Part shown: positions 34,768 to 43,435 of the stretch, in pieces | Layout: the number at the start of each line of letters is the position of its first letter | Numbering within the stretch: the first letter of the stretch is position 1 | Assembly: GCA_000023185.1 (NCBI GenBank) | Contig: CP001624.1 | Coordinates: 434,001 to 498,000 of the forward strand | Origin: Rhizobium leguminosarum bv. trifolii WSM1325 | GTDB taxonomy: Bacteria; Pseudomonadota; Alphaproteobacteria; Rhizobiales; Rhizobiaceae | Length of the DNA stretch: 64,000 nt | Direction of reading: 5' to 3' | Translations under genes and position numbers: made by a program | The notes under the pieces: model-generated | What the model was told of the DNA's origin: nothing | Databases searched by the model: none | The model's input: only the letters and a program-made list of their open reading frames with translations

Positions 34768-35079
34768 TCACACCTCCTGACGAGGTGAAACGGCCGGCCG
34801 TTCGTCGCCCACGACGAGAACGAACTGAACCTTGTGGTCGATCACATGACGCCATGACAGCCCGGGGTGCAGCTTGGCCATTGCCTCGGTGAGGGCTTTT
34901 GCGTGAAAGCTGGCAAGTTGGGCCGGAGTTGCCTCCGCGAAGAAAGCATCCCAGTCGAAAGCCTTCATTTTAGCAGGAGTTGCGGCCGCCGGGATGATGG
35001 CGGTCACGGCTCCAAGAAGCGTTCGCCTGCTCAGTTTCGGCAACCCTTCGGCGGCTGCCAGAATCGTTTCGTTCGGCAT
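34768..35079 (-). CDS. Unknown protein with Tat-like N-terminus
   Basis: 103 residues; LSRRTLLGAVTAIIPAAATP near the start looks like a twin-arginine signal preceded by about 17 residues. The remainder contains SWRHVIDHKVQFVLVVGDE. First gene of a two-gene leftward operon. Confidence 0.55.
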   Translation of the reverse strand: MPNETILAAAEGLPKLSRRTLLGAVTAIIPAAATPAKMKAFDWDAFFAEATPAQLASFHAKALTEAMAKLHPGLSWRHVIDHKVQFVLVVGDERPAVSPRQEV

Positions 35080-35325
35080 TATCGTTTCCTCTGCTCAGGT
35101 AATTTCTATGTGCATATTAACTACCGACCAGGCGCGCTTAAGCACCTCGCGCCAGTTATGGACCAGCATGGAGAGTTCTCCGATTTTGGATGTGAAAATG
35201 CCGCTCGGAGGCGGCTTGGCTTTTTAGCGCGGCAGCGCATCAAATGATGTCAGGGAGGTGGGGTAGCCAAGACTCGACATCTTCGCCCTTCGCCATATTT
35301 CCTTAACATCATCAAGGAGGGAAGT

Positions 35326-35586
35326 ATGTTTCGAGCACTAGCCGTTTCTCTATCTGTCAGTGCCACAGCTATCCTGTGCCAGCCGGTTTTTGCAGCTGAC
35401 ATGATCGAGGGTTATCGCCCACCACCGGCTACGCGCCACGTCGTTTACCACCCTAAAAAGGTGTATGTCAGGAAGACCTTTCACGAGTGCGGTCAGCTAT
35501 TGGTGGAGTACCGCCCGCCGTACCGTCCTCACACGGAGATTGTTACCATCTGCCATCCACGCAAGTATGTCCTTACCCGATACTGA
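35326..35586 (+). CDS. Small exported protein
   Basis: 86 residues. MFRALAVSLSVSATAILCQP is a signal peptide, cleaved probably after VFAA. The mature part is rich in Tyr, His, Arg and Pro (YRPPPATRHVVYHPKKVYVR) with two Cys (HECGQLL and TICHP) that could pair. GGAGG occurs before the ATG (AAGGAGGGAAGT). Periplasmic; role unknown. Confidence 0.65.
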   Translation: MFRALAVSLSVSATAILCQPVFAADMIEGYRPPPATRHVVYHPKKVYVRKTFHECGQLLVEYRPPYRPHTEIVTICHPRKYVLTRY

Positions 35587-35639
35587 CGGCCTGGAAGGCC
35601 TACTTCATCGTCTTTTTTTTGTGGGGAGTTAAAATTGCT

Positions 35640-35741
35640 GTGGACGAAACACGTATGACAGTTCTCCTCGCCGTCGGCATCGGGGGCGCTTTTTTGATAG
35701 CCATTCGATACGGTATACACGCCGGCTATTTGACCCCCTGA
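35640..35741 (+). CDS. Tiny single-span membrane peptide
   Basis: 33 residues from GTG 35640, or 28 from ATG 35655 (MTVLLAVGIGGAFLIAIRYG). Hydrophobic, with GGGGAG 13 bp before the GTG. Weakly supported. Confidence 0.25.
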   Translation: MDETRMTVLLAVGIGGAFLIAIRYGIHAGYLTP

Positions 35742-35744
35742 CGG

Positions 35745-36119
35745 TTAGAGAGAAGCCGCGGCCGCAAAAAACTGATCGATCTGCTGCGACGCGAAGCCCA
35801 TGGCCGCGAAGCCGGCCGCCATCATTGGGCTGTCCTTGACGAAGGTGCCGCTGTATTCGAAGGCGTCCTGGGTCTCGCCATCCTGCTGCGCCACCCATGC
35901 CTTGACCTGGTCGAGGAGGCCGGAGCGCCGAAGCATCAGCCGGAATTGTCGCGCCGATACCGACGACACGATGGGCGGGGCATTCCGAAACGCGACAACT
36001 GCCGGATCGTCATCAGACAGAAATTCCTCCGCCCTGCCCTCCTGCAGTTGTTCGAACACGCTATCGATTGCGCCGTCGTCCGATCGAGACACACAAGCCA
36101 ATATGAAATCCTCCCGCAT
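35745..36119 (-). CDS. Phage tail-associated protein
   Basis: 124 residues from ATG 36119 (a TTG at 36143 is also possible). MREDFILACVSRSDDGAIDS at the start; VSARQFRLMLRRSGLLDQVK, then FEYSGTFVKDSPMMAAGFAA and IDQFF near the end. The ISARQFR..L...GLL pattern with the D.M...GFA..G end recurs in small proteins beside tail fibre genes of alphaproteobacterial phages. Complete. Confidence 0.6.
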   Translation of the reverse strand: MREDFILACVSRSDDGAIDSVFEQLQEGRAEEFLSDDDPAVVAFRNAPPIVSSVSARQFRLMLRRSGLLDQVKAWVAQQDGETQDAFEYSGTFVKDSPMMAAGFAAMGFASQQIDQFFAAAASL

Positions 36120-36604
36120 GGGAAATAGAACCCGTCGTTCCAAACCCAGATACTGCCACCAGCACCTGCCACGTATCGAACCTGCCTGCTGGTGTTCGTC
36201 CAGACATCGCCTCCCCCGTCCGCAAAGCCGCTTGCGACCTGCATAGTGCCCACGTTTCCACCCGAGTCATTGCCACCAGCGACAAGCACACCTTTGGCCG
36301 GGTCATGGACGAGAGCGGAGTTGGTCGTGGCGCTAGATGAAAACATCAGTCGGATTTTCGCCTCGACTTTCGCACCATTGGTACCGAAATCGCCAAGAGT
36401 GCCGAGGTCGTCGAGATGGCGACGTTTGTCGCTTCCCGTATCGAAGCCTTCCGCGAGATTGTTCGCAAGCCGCTCGCCCTGCCCTGCCTGCCGCGCCATC
36501 AAAGCTTCAGCAAGCGGCTGCCGGTTATCATGCGGAACACGCGCGGAAGTCGACATCAGCCGCTCACCGGTGAATGCGTCGATATCCGAAACGGCGACGT
36601 TCAT
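35936..36604 (-). pseudogene. Phage tail-like gene, 5' end replaced by IS3 sequence
   Basis: DIDAFTGERLMSTSARVPHD, then GGNVGTMQVASGFADGGGDV and YVAGAGGSIWVWNDG read like a tail or spike protein. Its apparent start (MNVAVSDIDAF) lies within IS3 orfB sequence, where the other frame encodes HERRRFGYRR, so the true N-terminus is lost. After WNDG the frame runs into the next gene in a shadow frame, so the original stop is also uncertain. Confidence 0.5.
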
Positions 36605-36773
36605 GCGCCAACGCCTTCATTCGCTCGCGAAGCTCATGATCATCGTCGCGCCTGGTCTCGTAACGGACCGTCATTCGGCAAAAACCAATGGCTTTACACG
36701 CCCGCCGTTCGCTCATCTCATGATGGCCCATCAGATGCGCAACAGCTTTCCGCTTGGCCGCGGGCGTCACCAC
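36564..36773 (-). pseudogene. IS3 transposase OrfB, N-terminal fragment
   Basis: MVTPAAKRKAVAHLMGHHEM to HERRRFGYRRIH, the HTH_21-type start of IS3 OrfB. The DDE catalytic domain is absent. Its start overlaps the end of orfA, as usual for IS3 programmed frameshifting. Confidence 0.85.
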
Positions 36774-37097
36774 TTCTTTCCCAAAAGGTCTTTCAAGGCA
36801 GCATTGTCGAGCATCGCATCCGCCAGAAGCCGCTTCAGCTTCGTGTTCTCGTCCTCAAGCGTCTTCAGCCGCTTGGCCTCGGACACCTCCATGCCGCCGT
36901 ACTTGGCCTTCCATTTATAGATGCTGGCATCGCTGACGCCATGCTTGCGGCAAAGCTCCGAGACCGGCTTGCCTGCCTCGTGCTCCTTCAATATGCCGAT
37001 GATCTGTTTGTCTGTGAAACGATTGCGCTTCATCCTCTGGTCCTCTCAATGGGCCAGAGCTTACTTCAAAATGGATTATTTCAACGGGGCAAGGTCA
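36577..37097 (-). mobile_element. IS3-family insertion sequence remnant (copy 2)
   Basis: Right end TGACCTTGCCCCGTTGAAAT (minus strand from 37097), full orfA, and about 65 codons of orfB before it is cut at the phage gene. It keeps more of orfB than copy 1 (23770-24128). Left inverted repeat missing. Confidence 0.85.
36767..37033 (-). CDS. IS3-family transposase OrfA (copy 2)
   Basis: 88 residues, differing from copy 1 at only three residues by my count (DK for DE, GK for GT, SE for SV). HTH plus leucine zipper. Not mobile alone. Confidence 0.9.
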   Translation of the reverse strand: MKRNRFTDKQIIGILKEHEAGKPVSELCRKHGVSDASIYKWKAKYGGMEVSEAKRLKTLEDENTKLKRLLADAMLDNAALKDLLGKKW

Positions 37098-37329
37098 GGT
37101 GAATTACTATCCCAGCCGTTATACTAAATGCCCTGGTTGCTCCTGTTGGTTTTTGCTGGCGTCCGCATCCTCGTTTCCCAACGTCAGGCAAGCCTCGAAG
37201 TGCCTCCTACCAGTTTTTCGCGCCCGGTTTCATAGCCAGGCGACGAAGCTTCCCAAACCTTTGACTACAAACGGTCGCCAGTTCAGGCGGCAACAGCAAC
37301 GCGAATGCCGGCTTGTTGTCGTCTGCGTG
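37098..37329. other. No supported gene
   Basis: A short plus-strand frame near 37133 has a hydrophobic stretch (WLLLLVFAGVRILV) but no start site. Otherwise the downstream region of the AAA+ gene. Confidence 0.35.
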
Positions 37330-39573
37330 CTATTTTCCTGAAATCTTCAACGGTGTAAATCCGATCTGCATTCGCTGGGGGTTTTCCTGTCTCAGAGTCC
37401 GAAGCATTTCCTCGTATTCGCGCTCGACCTCGGGTGTTACGGACGGCCGAACTTCTTCGAGTGCTTTAGCGAAGTTCGCACTTGTCACGATCTCGGCGTC
37501 CAGGGACTGACGAAGCGCGATCAGGCCGGCCCTACGTGTCAAGTCTTCCAGATCAGCGCCAGTAAAGCGTTCAGTCTTCGCCGCAAGGTCATCCAGGTCC
37601 ACGTCAGCGGCGAGAGGCATCTTCTTGGTGTGAATTCCAAGGATTTTCAATCTCGCCTTGGTATCAGGCACGGGCACATACACAAGCTCATCGAACCGGC
37701 CTGGCCGCAGCAGGGCTGGATCCAATAGGTTGGGACGGTTGGTGGCGGCCATGACCACGACCCCCTGCATGTCTTCCAAGCCGTCCATTTCCGCCAATAG
37801 CGTATTCACCACACGCTCTGTGACCGCAGGCTCTCCGAGGCCACCTCCTCTTGCAGGGGCTAGGGAATCGATCTCGTCAATGAAAATTACCGTCGGAGCG
37901 ACCTGACGTGCTCGTTCGAAGAGGCGCGACACCTGCTGCTCGGACTCGCCGTACCACTTTGACAGCAAATCCGAGGATTTGGTCGCGACAAAATTTGCCT
38001 CGGCCTCGCGGGCAACCGCCTTTGCGAGCAGCGTCTTGCCCGTGCCCGGAGGACCAAACAGCAGAAAGCCCTTGGCGGGTCGAATACCCATCCGTTTGAA
38101 TGACTGTGGGGCGCGGAGGGGAAGCTCCACCCCTTCCCGCAACTTCATTTGTGCGTCATCTAGACCGCCGACATCCTCCCAGCGCACATTGGGTGCCTGG
38201 ATCATGATCTCGCGCAACGCAGACGGCTGAATTCGCTTCATTGCAGACATGAAGTCGTCGTGCGAGACGATAAGCTTTTCAAGGATCTCAGGCGGGATGC
38301 CTTCCTTGAGATTTATATCGGGCAAGACCCGCCGTAGGGCATCCATTGCGGCCTCTCGCACGAGAGCACCGAGATCTGCGCCGACGAAACCATATGTCGT
38401 CCGTGCTATTTCATCAAGATCCGCATCTTCGGTGAGCGGCATGCCGCGTGTGTGGATTGCGAGGACTTCCCTCCTGCCATTTTGGTCCGGCACACCGATG
38501 ACGATTTCCCGGTCGAAGCGACCCGGCCTGCGTAGAGCCTCGTCAATGGCGTCGCGCCGGTTCGTTGCACCAATGACAACGATATTCTGACGCGGTTCCA
38601 GGCCGTCCATCAACGTCAGCAATTGCGCAACGATCCGTCGCTCGACCTCTCCTGTGACCTGTTCCCTCTTCGGAGCAATGGAGTCGATTTCGTCGATAAA
38701 GATGATTGATGGTGCGTTTTGTGATGCTTCCTGAAAGACCTGCCGAAGACGTTCTTCGGATTCCCCGTATTTGCTCCCCATAATCTCAGGACCGGCGATG
38801 TGAAAGAAATTCGCCTCAGTTTCATTGGCGACCGCGCGAGCGAGCAGCGTCTTTCCGGTGCCGGGCGGCCCGTAAAGCAGGACACCCTTCGGCGGATCGA
38901 TGCCAAGGCGTTGAAAGAGCTCGGGGTGGCGCAATGGAAGCTCCACCATCTCGCGGACTTGCTCAACCGAGGAGCCTAGCCCGCCAATATCGTCGTATGT
39001 TACATCCGCCCGCCGCGCCTCCTTGGGCTCCTCGTACTGTGGTCGCAGTTCCACAACGGTCTGCTCGTTGACTTGCACAACGCCGCGGGGATGTGTCGAG
39101 ACAACCACCAGTCGGATTTCCTGGAGGCCATAGGCCTGAAGCATTCGGGGATCTCGGCTCCTCTGCTGGACCGAGGTCGAGACCACATCCCCCGCGACCA
39201 TCGGCTGACGCAAAAAGACGCGCTGCAGAGCATCGCCCGATCCTTGAAGCACAAGGTTCTTCTGAGCTGGTGCCAGTACAATCCTCGCGGCTGGTCGGGC
39301 CTCAGCTTTTCGAACTTCAATGTGGTCTCCACTCGTGGCACCAGCGTTCACCCGCTGGAGACCGTCGAGACGGATGATGTTCAGTCCCTCGTCTTCGGGG
39401 TATGGTCGCACGGCCACAGCAGCCGTGTGACGCTTGCCAACCAACTCGATTAATTCCCCTTCGTTCACTCCGATTTTGTTCATCGCTGCCGCTGAGAGCC
39501 TGGCTATCCCCGTTCCCGCATCTTGGGGCCGAGTATTTGCAACTTGTAGAGTGAGATCGTCGGAAACAGACAT
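37330..39573 (-). CDS. CDC48/VCP-family double AAA+ ATPase
   Basis: 747 residues with the full layout of eukaryotic p97/Cdc48 and archaeal VAT. N-domain (about 5-185, double-psi barrel start [20 protein letters not shown]); D1 with Walker A GPPGTGKT at 235-242, Walker B IIFIDEID at 290-297 and arginine finger region [10 protein letters not shown]2 with Walker A at 507-514, Walker B VIFIDEID at 562-569 and LRPGRFDE. Such hexamers unfold proteins. The C-terminus (FTPLKISGK) lacks the hydrophobic-Tyr-X ending used to dock on proteasomes. Monocistronic. Sporadic in bacteria and probably acquired horizontally. Confidence 0.95.
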   Translation of the reverse strand: MSVSDDLTLQVANTRPQDAGTGIARLSAAAMNKIGVNEGELIELVGKRHTAAVAVRPYPEDEGLNIIRLDGLQRVNAGATSGDHIEVRKAEARPAARIVLAPAQKNLVLQGSGDALQRVFLRQPMVAGDVVSTSVQQRSRDPRMLQAYGLQEIRLVVVSTHPRGVVQVNEQTVVELRPQYEEPKEARRADVTYDDIGGLGSSVEQVREMVELPLRHPELFQRLGIDPPKGVLLYGPPGTGKTLLARAVANETEANFFHIAGPEIMGSKYGESEERLRQVFQEASQNAPSIIFIDEIDSIAPKREQVTGEVERRIVAQLLTLMDGLEPRQNIVVIGATNRRDAIDEALRRPGRFDREIVIGVPDQNGRREVLAIHTRGMPLTEDADLDEIARTTYGFVGADLGALVREAAMDALRRVLPDINLKEGIPPEILEKLIVSHDDFMSAMKRIQPSALREIMIQAPNVRWEDVGGLDDAQMKLREGVELPLRAPQSFKRMGIRPAKGFLLFGPPGTGKTLLAKAVAREAEANFVATKSSDLLSKWYGESEQQVSRLFERARQVAPTVIFIDEIDSLAPARGGGLGEPAVTERVVNTLLAEMDGLEDMQGVVVMAATNRPNLLDPALLRPGRFDELVYVPVPDTKARLKILGIHTKKMPLAADVDLDDLAAKTERFTGADLEDLTRRAGLIALRQSLDAEIVTSANFAKALEEVRPSVTPEVEREYEEMLRTLRQENPQRMQIGFTPLKISGK

Positions 39574-39801
39574 TTGGGGTCCAATCAGCGTTTGATATCC
39601 AAGCCAAACCTAGTGCACGGAAAAGAAAGGCAAGCCTTTAAGCCACGGTCGTCAGGAACGGACACAACGAGAAGACCTTCCGATGAAAATCAGCTGTTTG
39701 TGAAGGGAGAGGAACTACTTCTTGCCCGAAACGGCTCATGAATAAGGTTGCCACAGCGGCTTTAGGAGATTGGTGCATGCACCTGTCACGATGGAACGGG
39801 A
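39574..39801. other. Upstream region of the AAA+ gene, no gene
   Basis: Divergent intergenic region between the CDC48-like gene and 39802-40170. It should hold both promoters; no clear operator seen. Confidence 0.4.
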
Positions 39802-40170
39802 ATGTTGATCATCGCCCTGAAGATTACCAGGGCCGACCACGCGAAGCATCTTCGGACCTGCCAGGTCAGCTCGAACCCGTTCACGCAGGAGTTCGTCTGG
39901 GTCTCCGACTTCGCGAATGGTGGTGCTTGGGTCGTATCATCCCAGCCCGAAGATCCATGCGGTGTCGTCCAACTCTCTCGTATCGAGAAGGACCGGTCCG
40001 ATACCTCGGGCATGCTATGGCGGTACATCGCTCGGAAAGCGGCGACCAATCCATCCGGTACCGTGTTGCCTGGAATGATCTGCTCGGCAATCGACCAGGG
40101 GGATTACGACTGGATGAAGACGCGGTCGGATCACATGCAGTGCGAATTCGTCGAGTTCAGCCCGATCTGA
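39802..40170 (+). CDS. Unrecognised 122-residue protein
   Basis: Starts MLIIALKITRADHAKHLRTC, contains WVSDFANGGAWVVSSQPEDP and GMICSAIDQGDYDW, ends EFVEFSPI. Protein-like and soluble. A short stretch matching its 3' end occurs at about 29250-29310 next to the 78-residue gene, so these sequences moved or were duplicated together. Function unknown. Confidence 0.55.
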   Translation: MLIIALKITRADHAKHLRTCQVSSNPFTQEFVWVSDFANGGAWVVSSQPEDPCGVVQLSRIEKDRSDTSGMLWRYIARKAATNPSGTVLPGMICSAIDQGDYDWMKTRSDHMQCEFVEFSPI

Positions 40171-40325
40171 ATTGGCCTGTCAATGCACTGAGCTCGAAGA
40201 TGGCGCGTTTACGCGCGTGGCGGCAAGCCCGACGTAAGTGCCGATCAGAACGGTCGCCATCTCCTCTACCGAGCGACAGTCCTTGTTGTAGAGCTCGATG
40301 GCGGCATCACGCAAGAACAAGAAGG
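40171..40325 (-). repeat. Partial copy of the 29319-29555 gene and its left flank
   Basis: TGTCAATGCACTGAGCTCGA followed by GATGGCGCGTTTACGCGCGT matches 29303-29470 with few changes. It encodes the C-terminal half of the 78-residue protein in reverse, then joins the Ku-neighbour-type gene at 40335. Confidence 0.75.
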
Positions 40326-40334
40326 CTGGATGAC

Positions 40335-40600
40335 ATGCATCTGGCGGATACGAGGATCGAGCACGAAGCTGGCGGTTGGAAGATCGATTTCATCGGAGAT
40401 GACGGCGACGCCGTCTCTGACAAGGTCGTCGACGAACACGCAGTCAGCGCTGATGAAGCCCTTGAAAGAGCGAAGGCCGTGATGGTGCAGTTGACCGCAT
40501 ACGGAACCGGAGGTGGGGGCCGTAGCTTCAACACTCATGCGAAGCCGTCAGCAACGGCAATTTCGACGACGACGAACCGCTTCTGGACACCCGGCATTAG
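40335..40600 (+). pseudogene. Ku-neighbour family member 3, frameshifted near its end
   Basis: Starts MHLADTRIEHEAGGWKIDFI and follows member 2 (31959-32222) through ERAKAVMVQLTAYGTGGGGR. After FNTHA a one-base shift moves the acidic end (SNGNFDDDEPLLDTRH, stop at 40598-40600) out of frame; the original frame runs on to 40661. The core could still fold. Confidence 0.65.
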
Positions 40601-40693
40601 CTGGCGAAGGCTTCTCCCCTCCGATCCGACGCAGAACGGAAATCTTGTCGCGTTGCTCTAGCGGCACGTGATACCCCACTCAACTTAATGAGA

Positions 40694-42574
40694 TTATTCG
40701 CCACAGCCGGAATCGTAAAAGGCTAGATAGTCCCGTTTGCCGGAAACGACTCCAGAGTTCTCGAAACAAAAGCGTTTCGGCAAGATGCGAAAAAGGTAGC
40801 GTTTCCCACAAACATCCGGGATGGCAATCGAGTAGCGGCGCGTTTCACTCGTTGCTGGAGCATCGGTCCATCTGCGGTGCCCCTCAAACGACACGTTGCG
40901 TATCAACAGGTAATTTTCTGCTGTGCGACTGACAACTACGCCAGGGCCTAAAGCAATGGCGGATTTGGATTCGTCCACGCCCGGGTAGTCGCTGATGTCG
41001 GGCGAAACTCTCGAAGACGGTATGTCTTCCAGCTTCAGCGCCACGTCGAACCGTACATCGTCCCTTTCGGGGACCGCTCCGTATCCGTTCAAATATCTCC
41101 AAGTCAGCCTAATTGCGCTATGCTCGTTGCCGTTCACCGTCGGCTGGGAAGCGACAGAGAAGTCGAAGGGTACGAACGTGTCGATGCTCTCGCCTGGTAT
41201 CGGGCAGCTTGTGAACAGGGGGCGGAAGCCGCAGATATCGCCGCCGCTTCCCCATGCGCATGCACTGAGCTGTTCCCATTCCGAAGCACTTAGTTGCCCC
41301 GACCCCTCTGAGAGTCTTCCGCCGTGATTTGGTAACATCCACGGCATGATCCCTCCCTCACCGAACTCGGATGCCCATTTTGTCCGGTGATCTCGGACCA
41401 TTTGAAGAGCCGCCTTTTCCTGTGCGATCGCTACGGTCTGCCCTATTGTCGGGTCTCTGACCTTGGGGGACATCCCTGTTGCATCCGCGGCGAAACGCCT
41501 TCCGGACTCCAGCGTGGTCAGACTATGACAGGCAAAGCACGGGTGACCCTTTATCGCGAAGGCATTCGCGTTTCGCATCGCTCCCCTATGGGCGAAGGCA
41601 TAGCCCGAGCCGATCACGCGAAACGGCGCGTCAACGTTGGCTACTCTGCCCGGGAAAAAACTTCCGAGACTGAACGCGGTGGTCCGCGCATCATGCCTGT
41701 CGCCCGAAAACCCCACTCGTGCCTGTTGCATATGCGGGTCGATGATCGCGGGTTTCTTGTTGTCATGGCAGGATACGCAGTTAACCTCAAACGTCTTGTC
41801 GTAAAGCTCTTTTGCCTCCCGCCTTCCCATTTCGTCCTGATACGATTGTCCGCCGGGCGGCGGAAAGCGCTCTGACCAATCGAAGACGCCGCGGTCCTTG
41901 CGCCCGTCGATAAAGGCTATCTCGCCTGTTATCTCGTTGTAGCCGATCGCGCTGTAGCGCGAGAAACGCGGATCAGTCTGCGTCCAGTAGGGTTGCGCAT
42001 GGACTTCGAGATCGTCGGAGGACTTCCTGCAAAGGAACAGCCATTCTACACGGTTCCGTTTTACTCTGGCGATGCGGGAGTTCAGCCCACAGAATGTCAC
42101 GCCGCCAGCGAGGGAGGGTTTGTCGCACTTGGCCACAGCGCTTGTCCATTTAACTATCTGGCCACCCGCTTCCCGGTGGGCGAACTCAAGCGGGGATCCG
42201 GGCTTGGCGACATTTGGTTCCACTCCGACCGAGTTTCCGTCGACCTCGAGGCCGAGTGATCTCGATTGCGGTCCGGCGCAGGCACCGTCGGGTATGGGTC
42301 CGAACACGGATCTCGCCTCATCTCCGAACCTGGTCACGGGATCGCTGCCGCCCGTCGCCGGGGCCCAAGAATAGTCACCATTCCACTTGAGCACGAGGTC
42401 ATCGAAGAGCGCCGCGTCGCCGGGCAACGTCAATCTCGCCGACAATGCTCCCGAGGTGACGGCGAAGACGTTTGTTTGCGACGTATACGCATCCTGGAAC
42501 CCCAGTCTTACTGAGCCGAATTGGACCGCCAGTCCGATCAACGGAATTGCGAACAGTCGCCCCAAGTGCGTCAT
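40694..42574 (-). CDS. Exported protein with two c-type haem motifs
   Basis: 626 residues. The N-terminus is hydrophobic (about 1-25, LFAIPLIGLAVQFGSVRLGF), probably a signal. Two haem-attachment motifs are seen, CVSCH at 266-270 and CFACH at 346-350, with ICGF and other Cys nearby. Candidate axial Met residues include MSPKV and MPWML. Length and motif spacing suggest a di-haem cytochrome-type periplasmic protein with large flanking beta domains; no exact family recognised. It follows the SnoaL-like gene at 32 bp on the same strand. Confidence 0.75.
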   Translation of the reverse strand: MTHLGRLFAIPLIGLAVQFGSVRLGFQDAYTSQTNVFAVTSGALSARLTLPGDAALFDDLVLKWNGDYSWAPATGGSDPVTRFGDEARSVFGPIPDGACAGPQSRSLGLEVDGNSVGVEPNVAKPGSPLEFAHREAGGQIVKWTSAVAKCDKPSLAGGVTFCGLNSRIARVKRNRVEWLFLCRKSSDDLEVHAQPYWTQTDPRFSRYSAIGYNEITGEIAFIDGRKDRGVFDWSERFPPPGGQSYQDEMGRREAKELYDKTFEVNCVSCHDNKKPAIIDPHMQQARVGFSGDRHDARTTAFSLGSFFPGRVANVDAPFRVIGSGYAFAHRGAMRNANAFAIKGHPCFACHSLTTLESGRRFAADATGMSPKVRDPTIGQTVAIAQEKAALQMVRDHRTKWASEFGEGGIMPWMLPNHGGRLSEGSGQLSASEWEQLSACAWGSGGDICGFRPLFTSCPIPGESIDTFVPFDFSVASQPTVNGNEHSAIRLTWRYLNGYGAVPERDDVRFDVALKLEDIPSSRVSPDISDYPGVDESKSAIALGPGVVVSRTAENYLLIRNVSFEGHRRWTDAPATSETRRYSIAIPDVCGKRYLFRILPKRFCFENSGVVSGKRDYLAFYDSGCGE

Positions 42575-42606
42575 GGACGCGGCCTTTTCGAATTAGGTAT
42601 CAAGGT

Positions 42607-43209
42607 TCAGCGAGCTCTGATACTAATTCCGTTCTGATCCGTCAGAACGACCAGGGACCCGAACTTCAAGGTGTTGCCAAAAGAGTCCCTGACGATGGTA
42701 GCGTAGAGACTCGCCATGTAATCGACTTTTGGTGGCTCCGTACTGGTTGACGGACCCTGGGTGAATACGACAGACGAAATCAGCGCTTCGTACGTTTGAT
42801 TTGCGGTGTTCTTTCGGATGAGAATGTTGCTGAACAAACGGCGCGCGCGTTTGTCACCTAACCCGGTGAATGACATCCTGAGCAAGTCTTCGAGTGTTTC
42901 GTCTTTCCCAGAATCTTTTTCATCGCTCGATCCCGTCTGACACAGCAAATAGGTGGCTCCCGGCTCGAAAAGCTCCCGCACCCCAACCGCATTTTTGTTG
43001 TCCATCAGCCATGCGTAATGCGATATGAAATCCTCCACTTCATGCCGTTCGTCTGGGGTCGGGACGGCATAGCTTCTGGATTTTTTGAAGAATTCGTCTC
43101 CGTCTCCCGCTATGTCTGCGGGGCATTGCGGAGTTTGGGCGAACGCGCTTACTGAAAAGCCGATACTTGTGGCAAATGCCAAAGTCGCAATTTTAACAAG
43201 CGTAGTCAT
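42607..43209 (-). CDS. Exported SnoaL/NTF2-like protein
   Basis: 200 residues from ATG 43209, with AAGGAGG upstream. MTTLVKIATLAFATSIGFSV... is a signal peptide cut after AFA. The mature domain (HEVEDFISHYAWLMDNKNAV, then GVRELFEPGATYLL) matches the cone-shaped NTF2-like fold. A longer frame to 43323 adds residues without a ribosome binding site. First gene of a leftward pair with the double-CXXCH protein, divergent from the cyclase gene. Confidence 0.75.
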   Translation of the reverse strand: MTTLVKIATLAFATSIGFSVSAFAQTPQCPADIAGDGDEFFKKSRSYAVPTPDERHEVEDFISHYAWLMDNKNAVGVRELFEPGATYLLCQTGSSDEKDSGKDETLEDLLRMSFTGLGDKRARRLFSNILIRKNTANQTYEALISSVVFTQGPSTSTEPPKVDYMASLYATIVRDSFGNTLKFGSLVVLTDQNGISIRAR

Positions 43210-43435
43210 AGGTCCCTCCTTGATGATTACAGGGGGTTCGGACCGTTGGCATAGGCTTTCATCATTTGCGGACCAAACCGAAGCCTCGTCGATAAAGACG
43301 TCCTTGTCCGCCGAAGCTGACAATACAGTGAAAATCGTTCGATTGTTGAATATCGCCCTGTGCTATTGTAGCTTCAACTAAAATAATGCGCAAGTTCTAG
43401 TAGCAGCCGGCGGTTAAACATTATACGGGGCGGCG

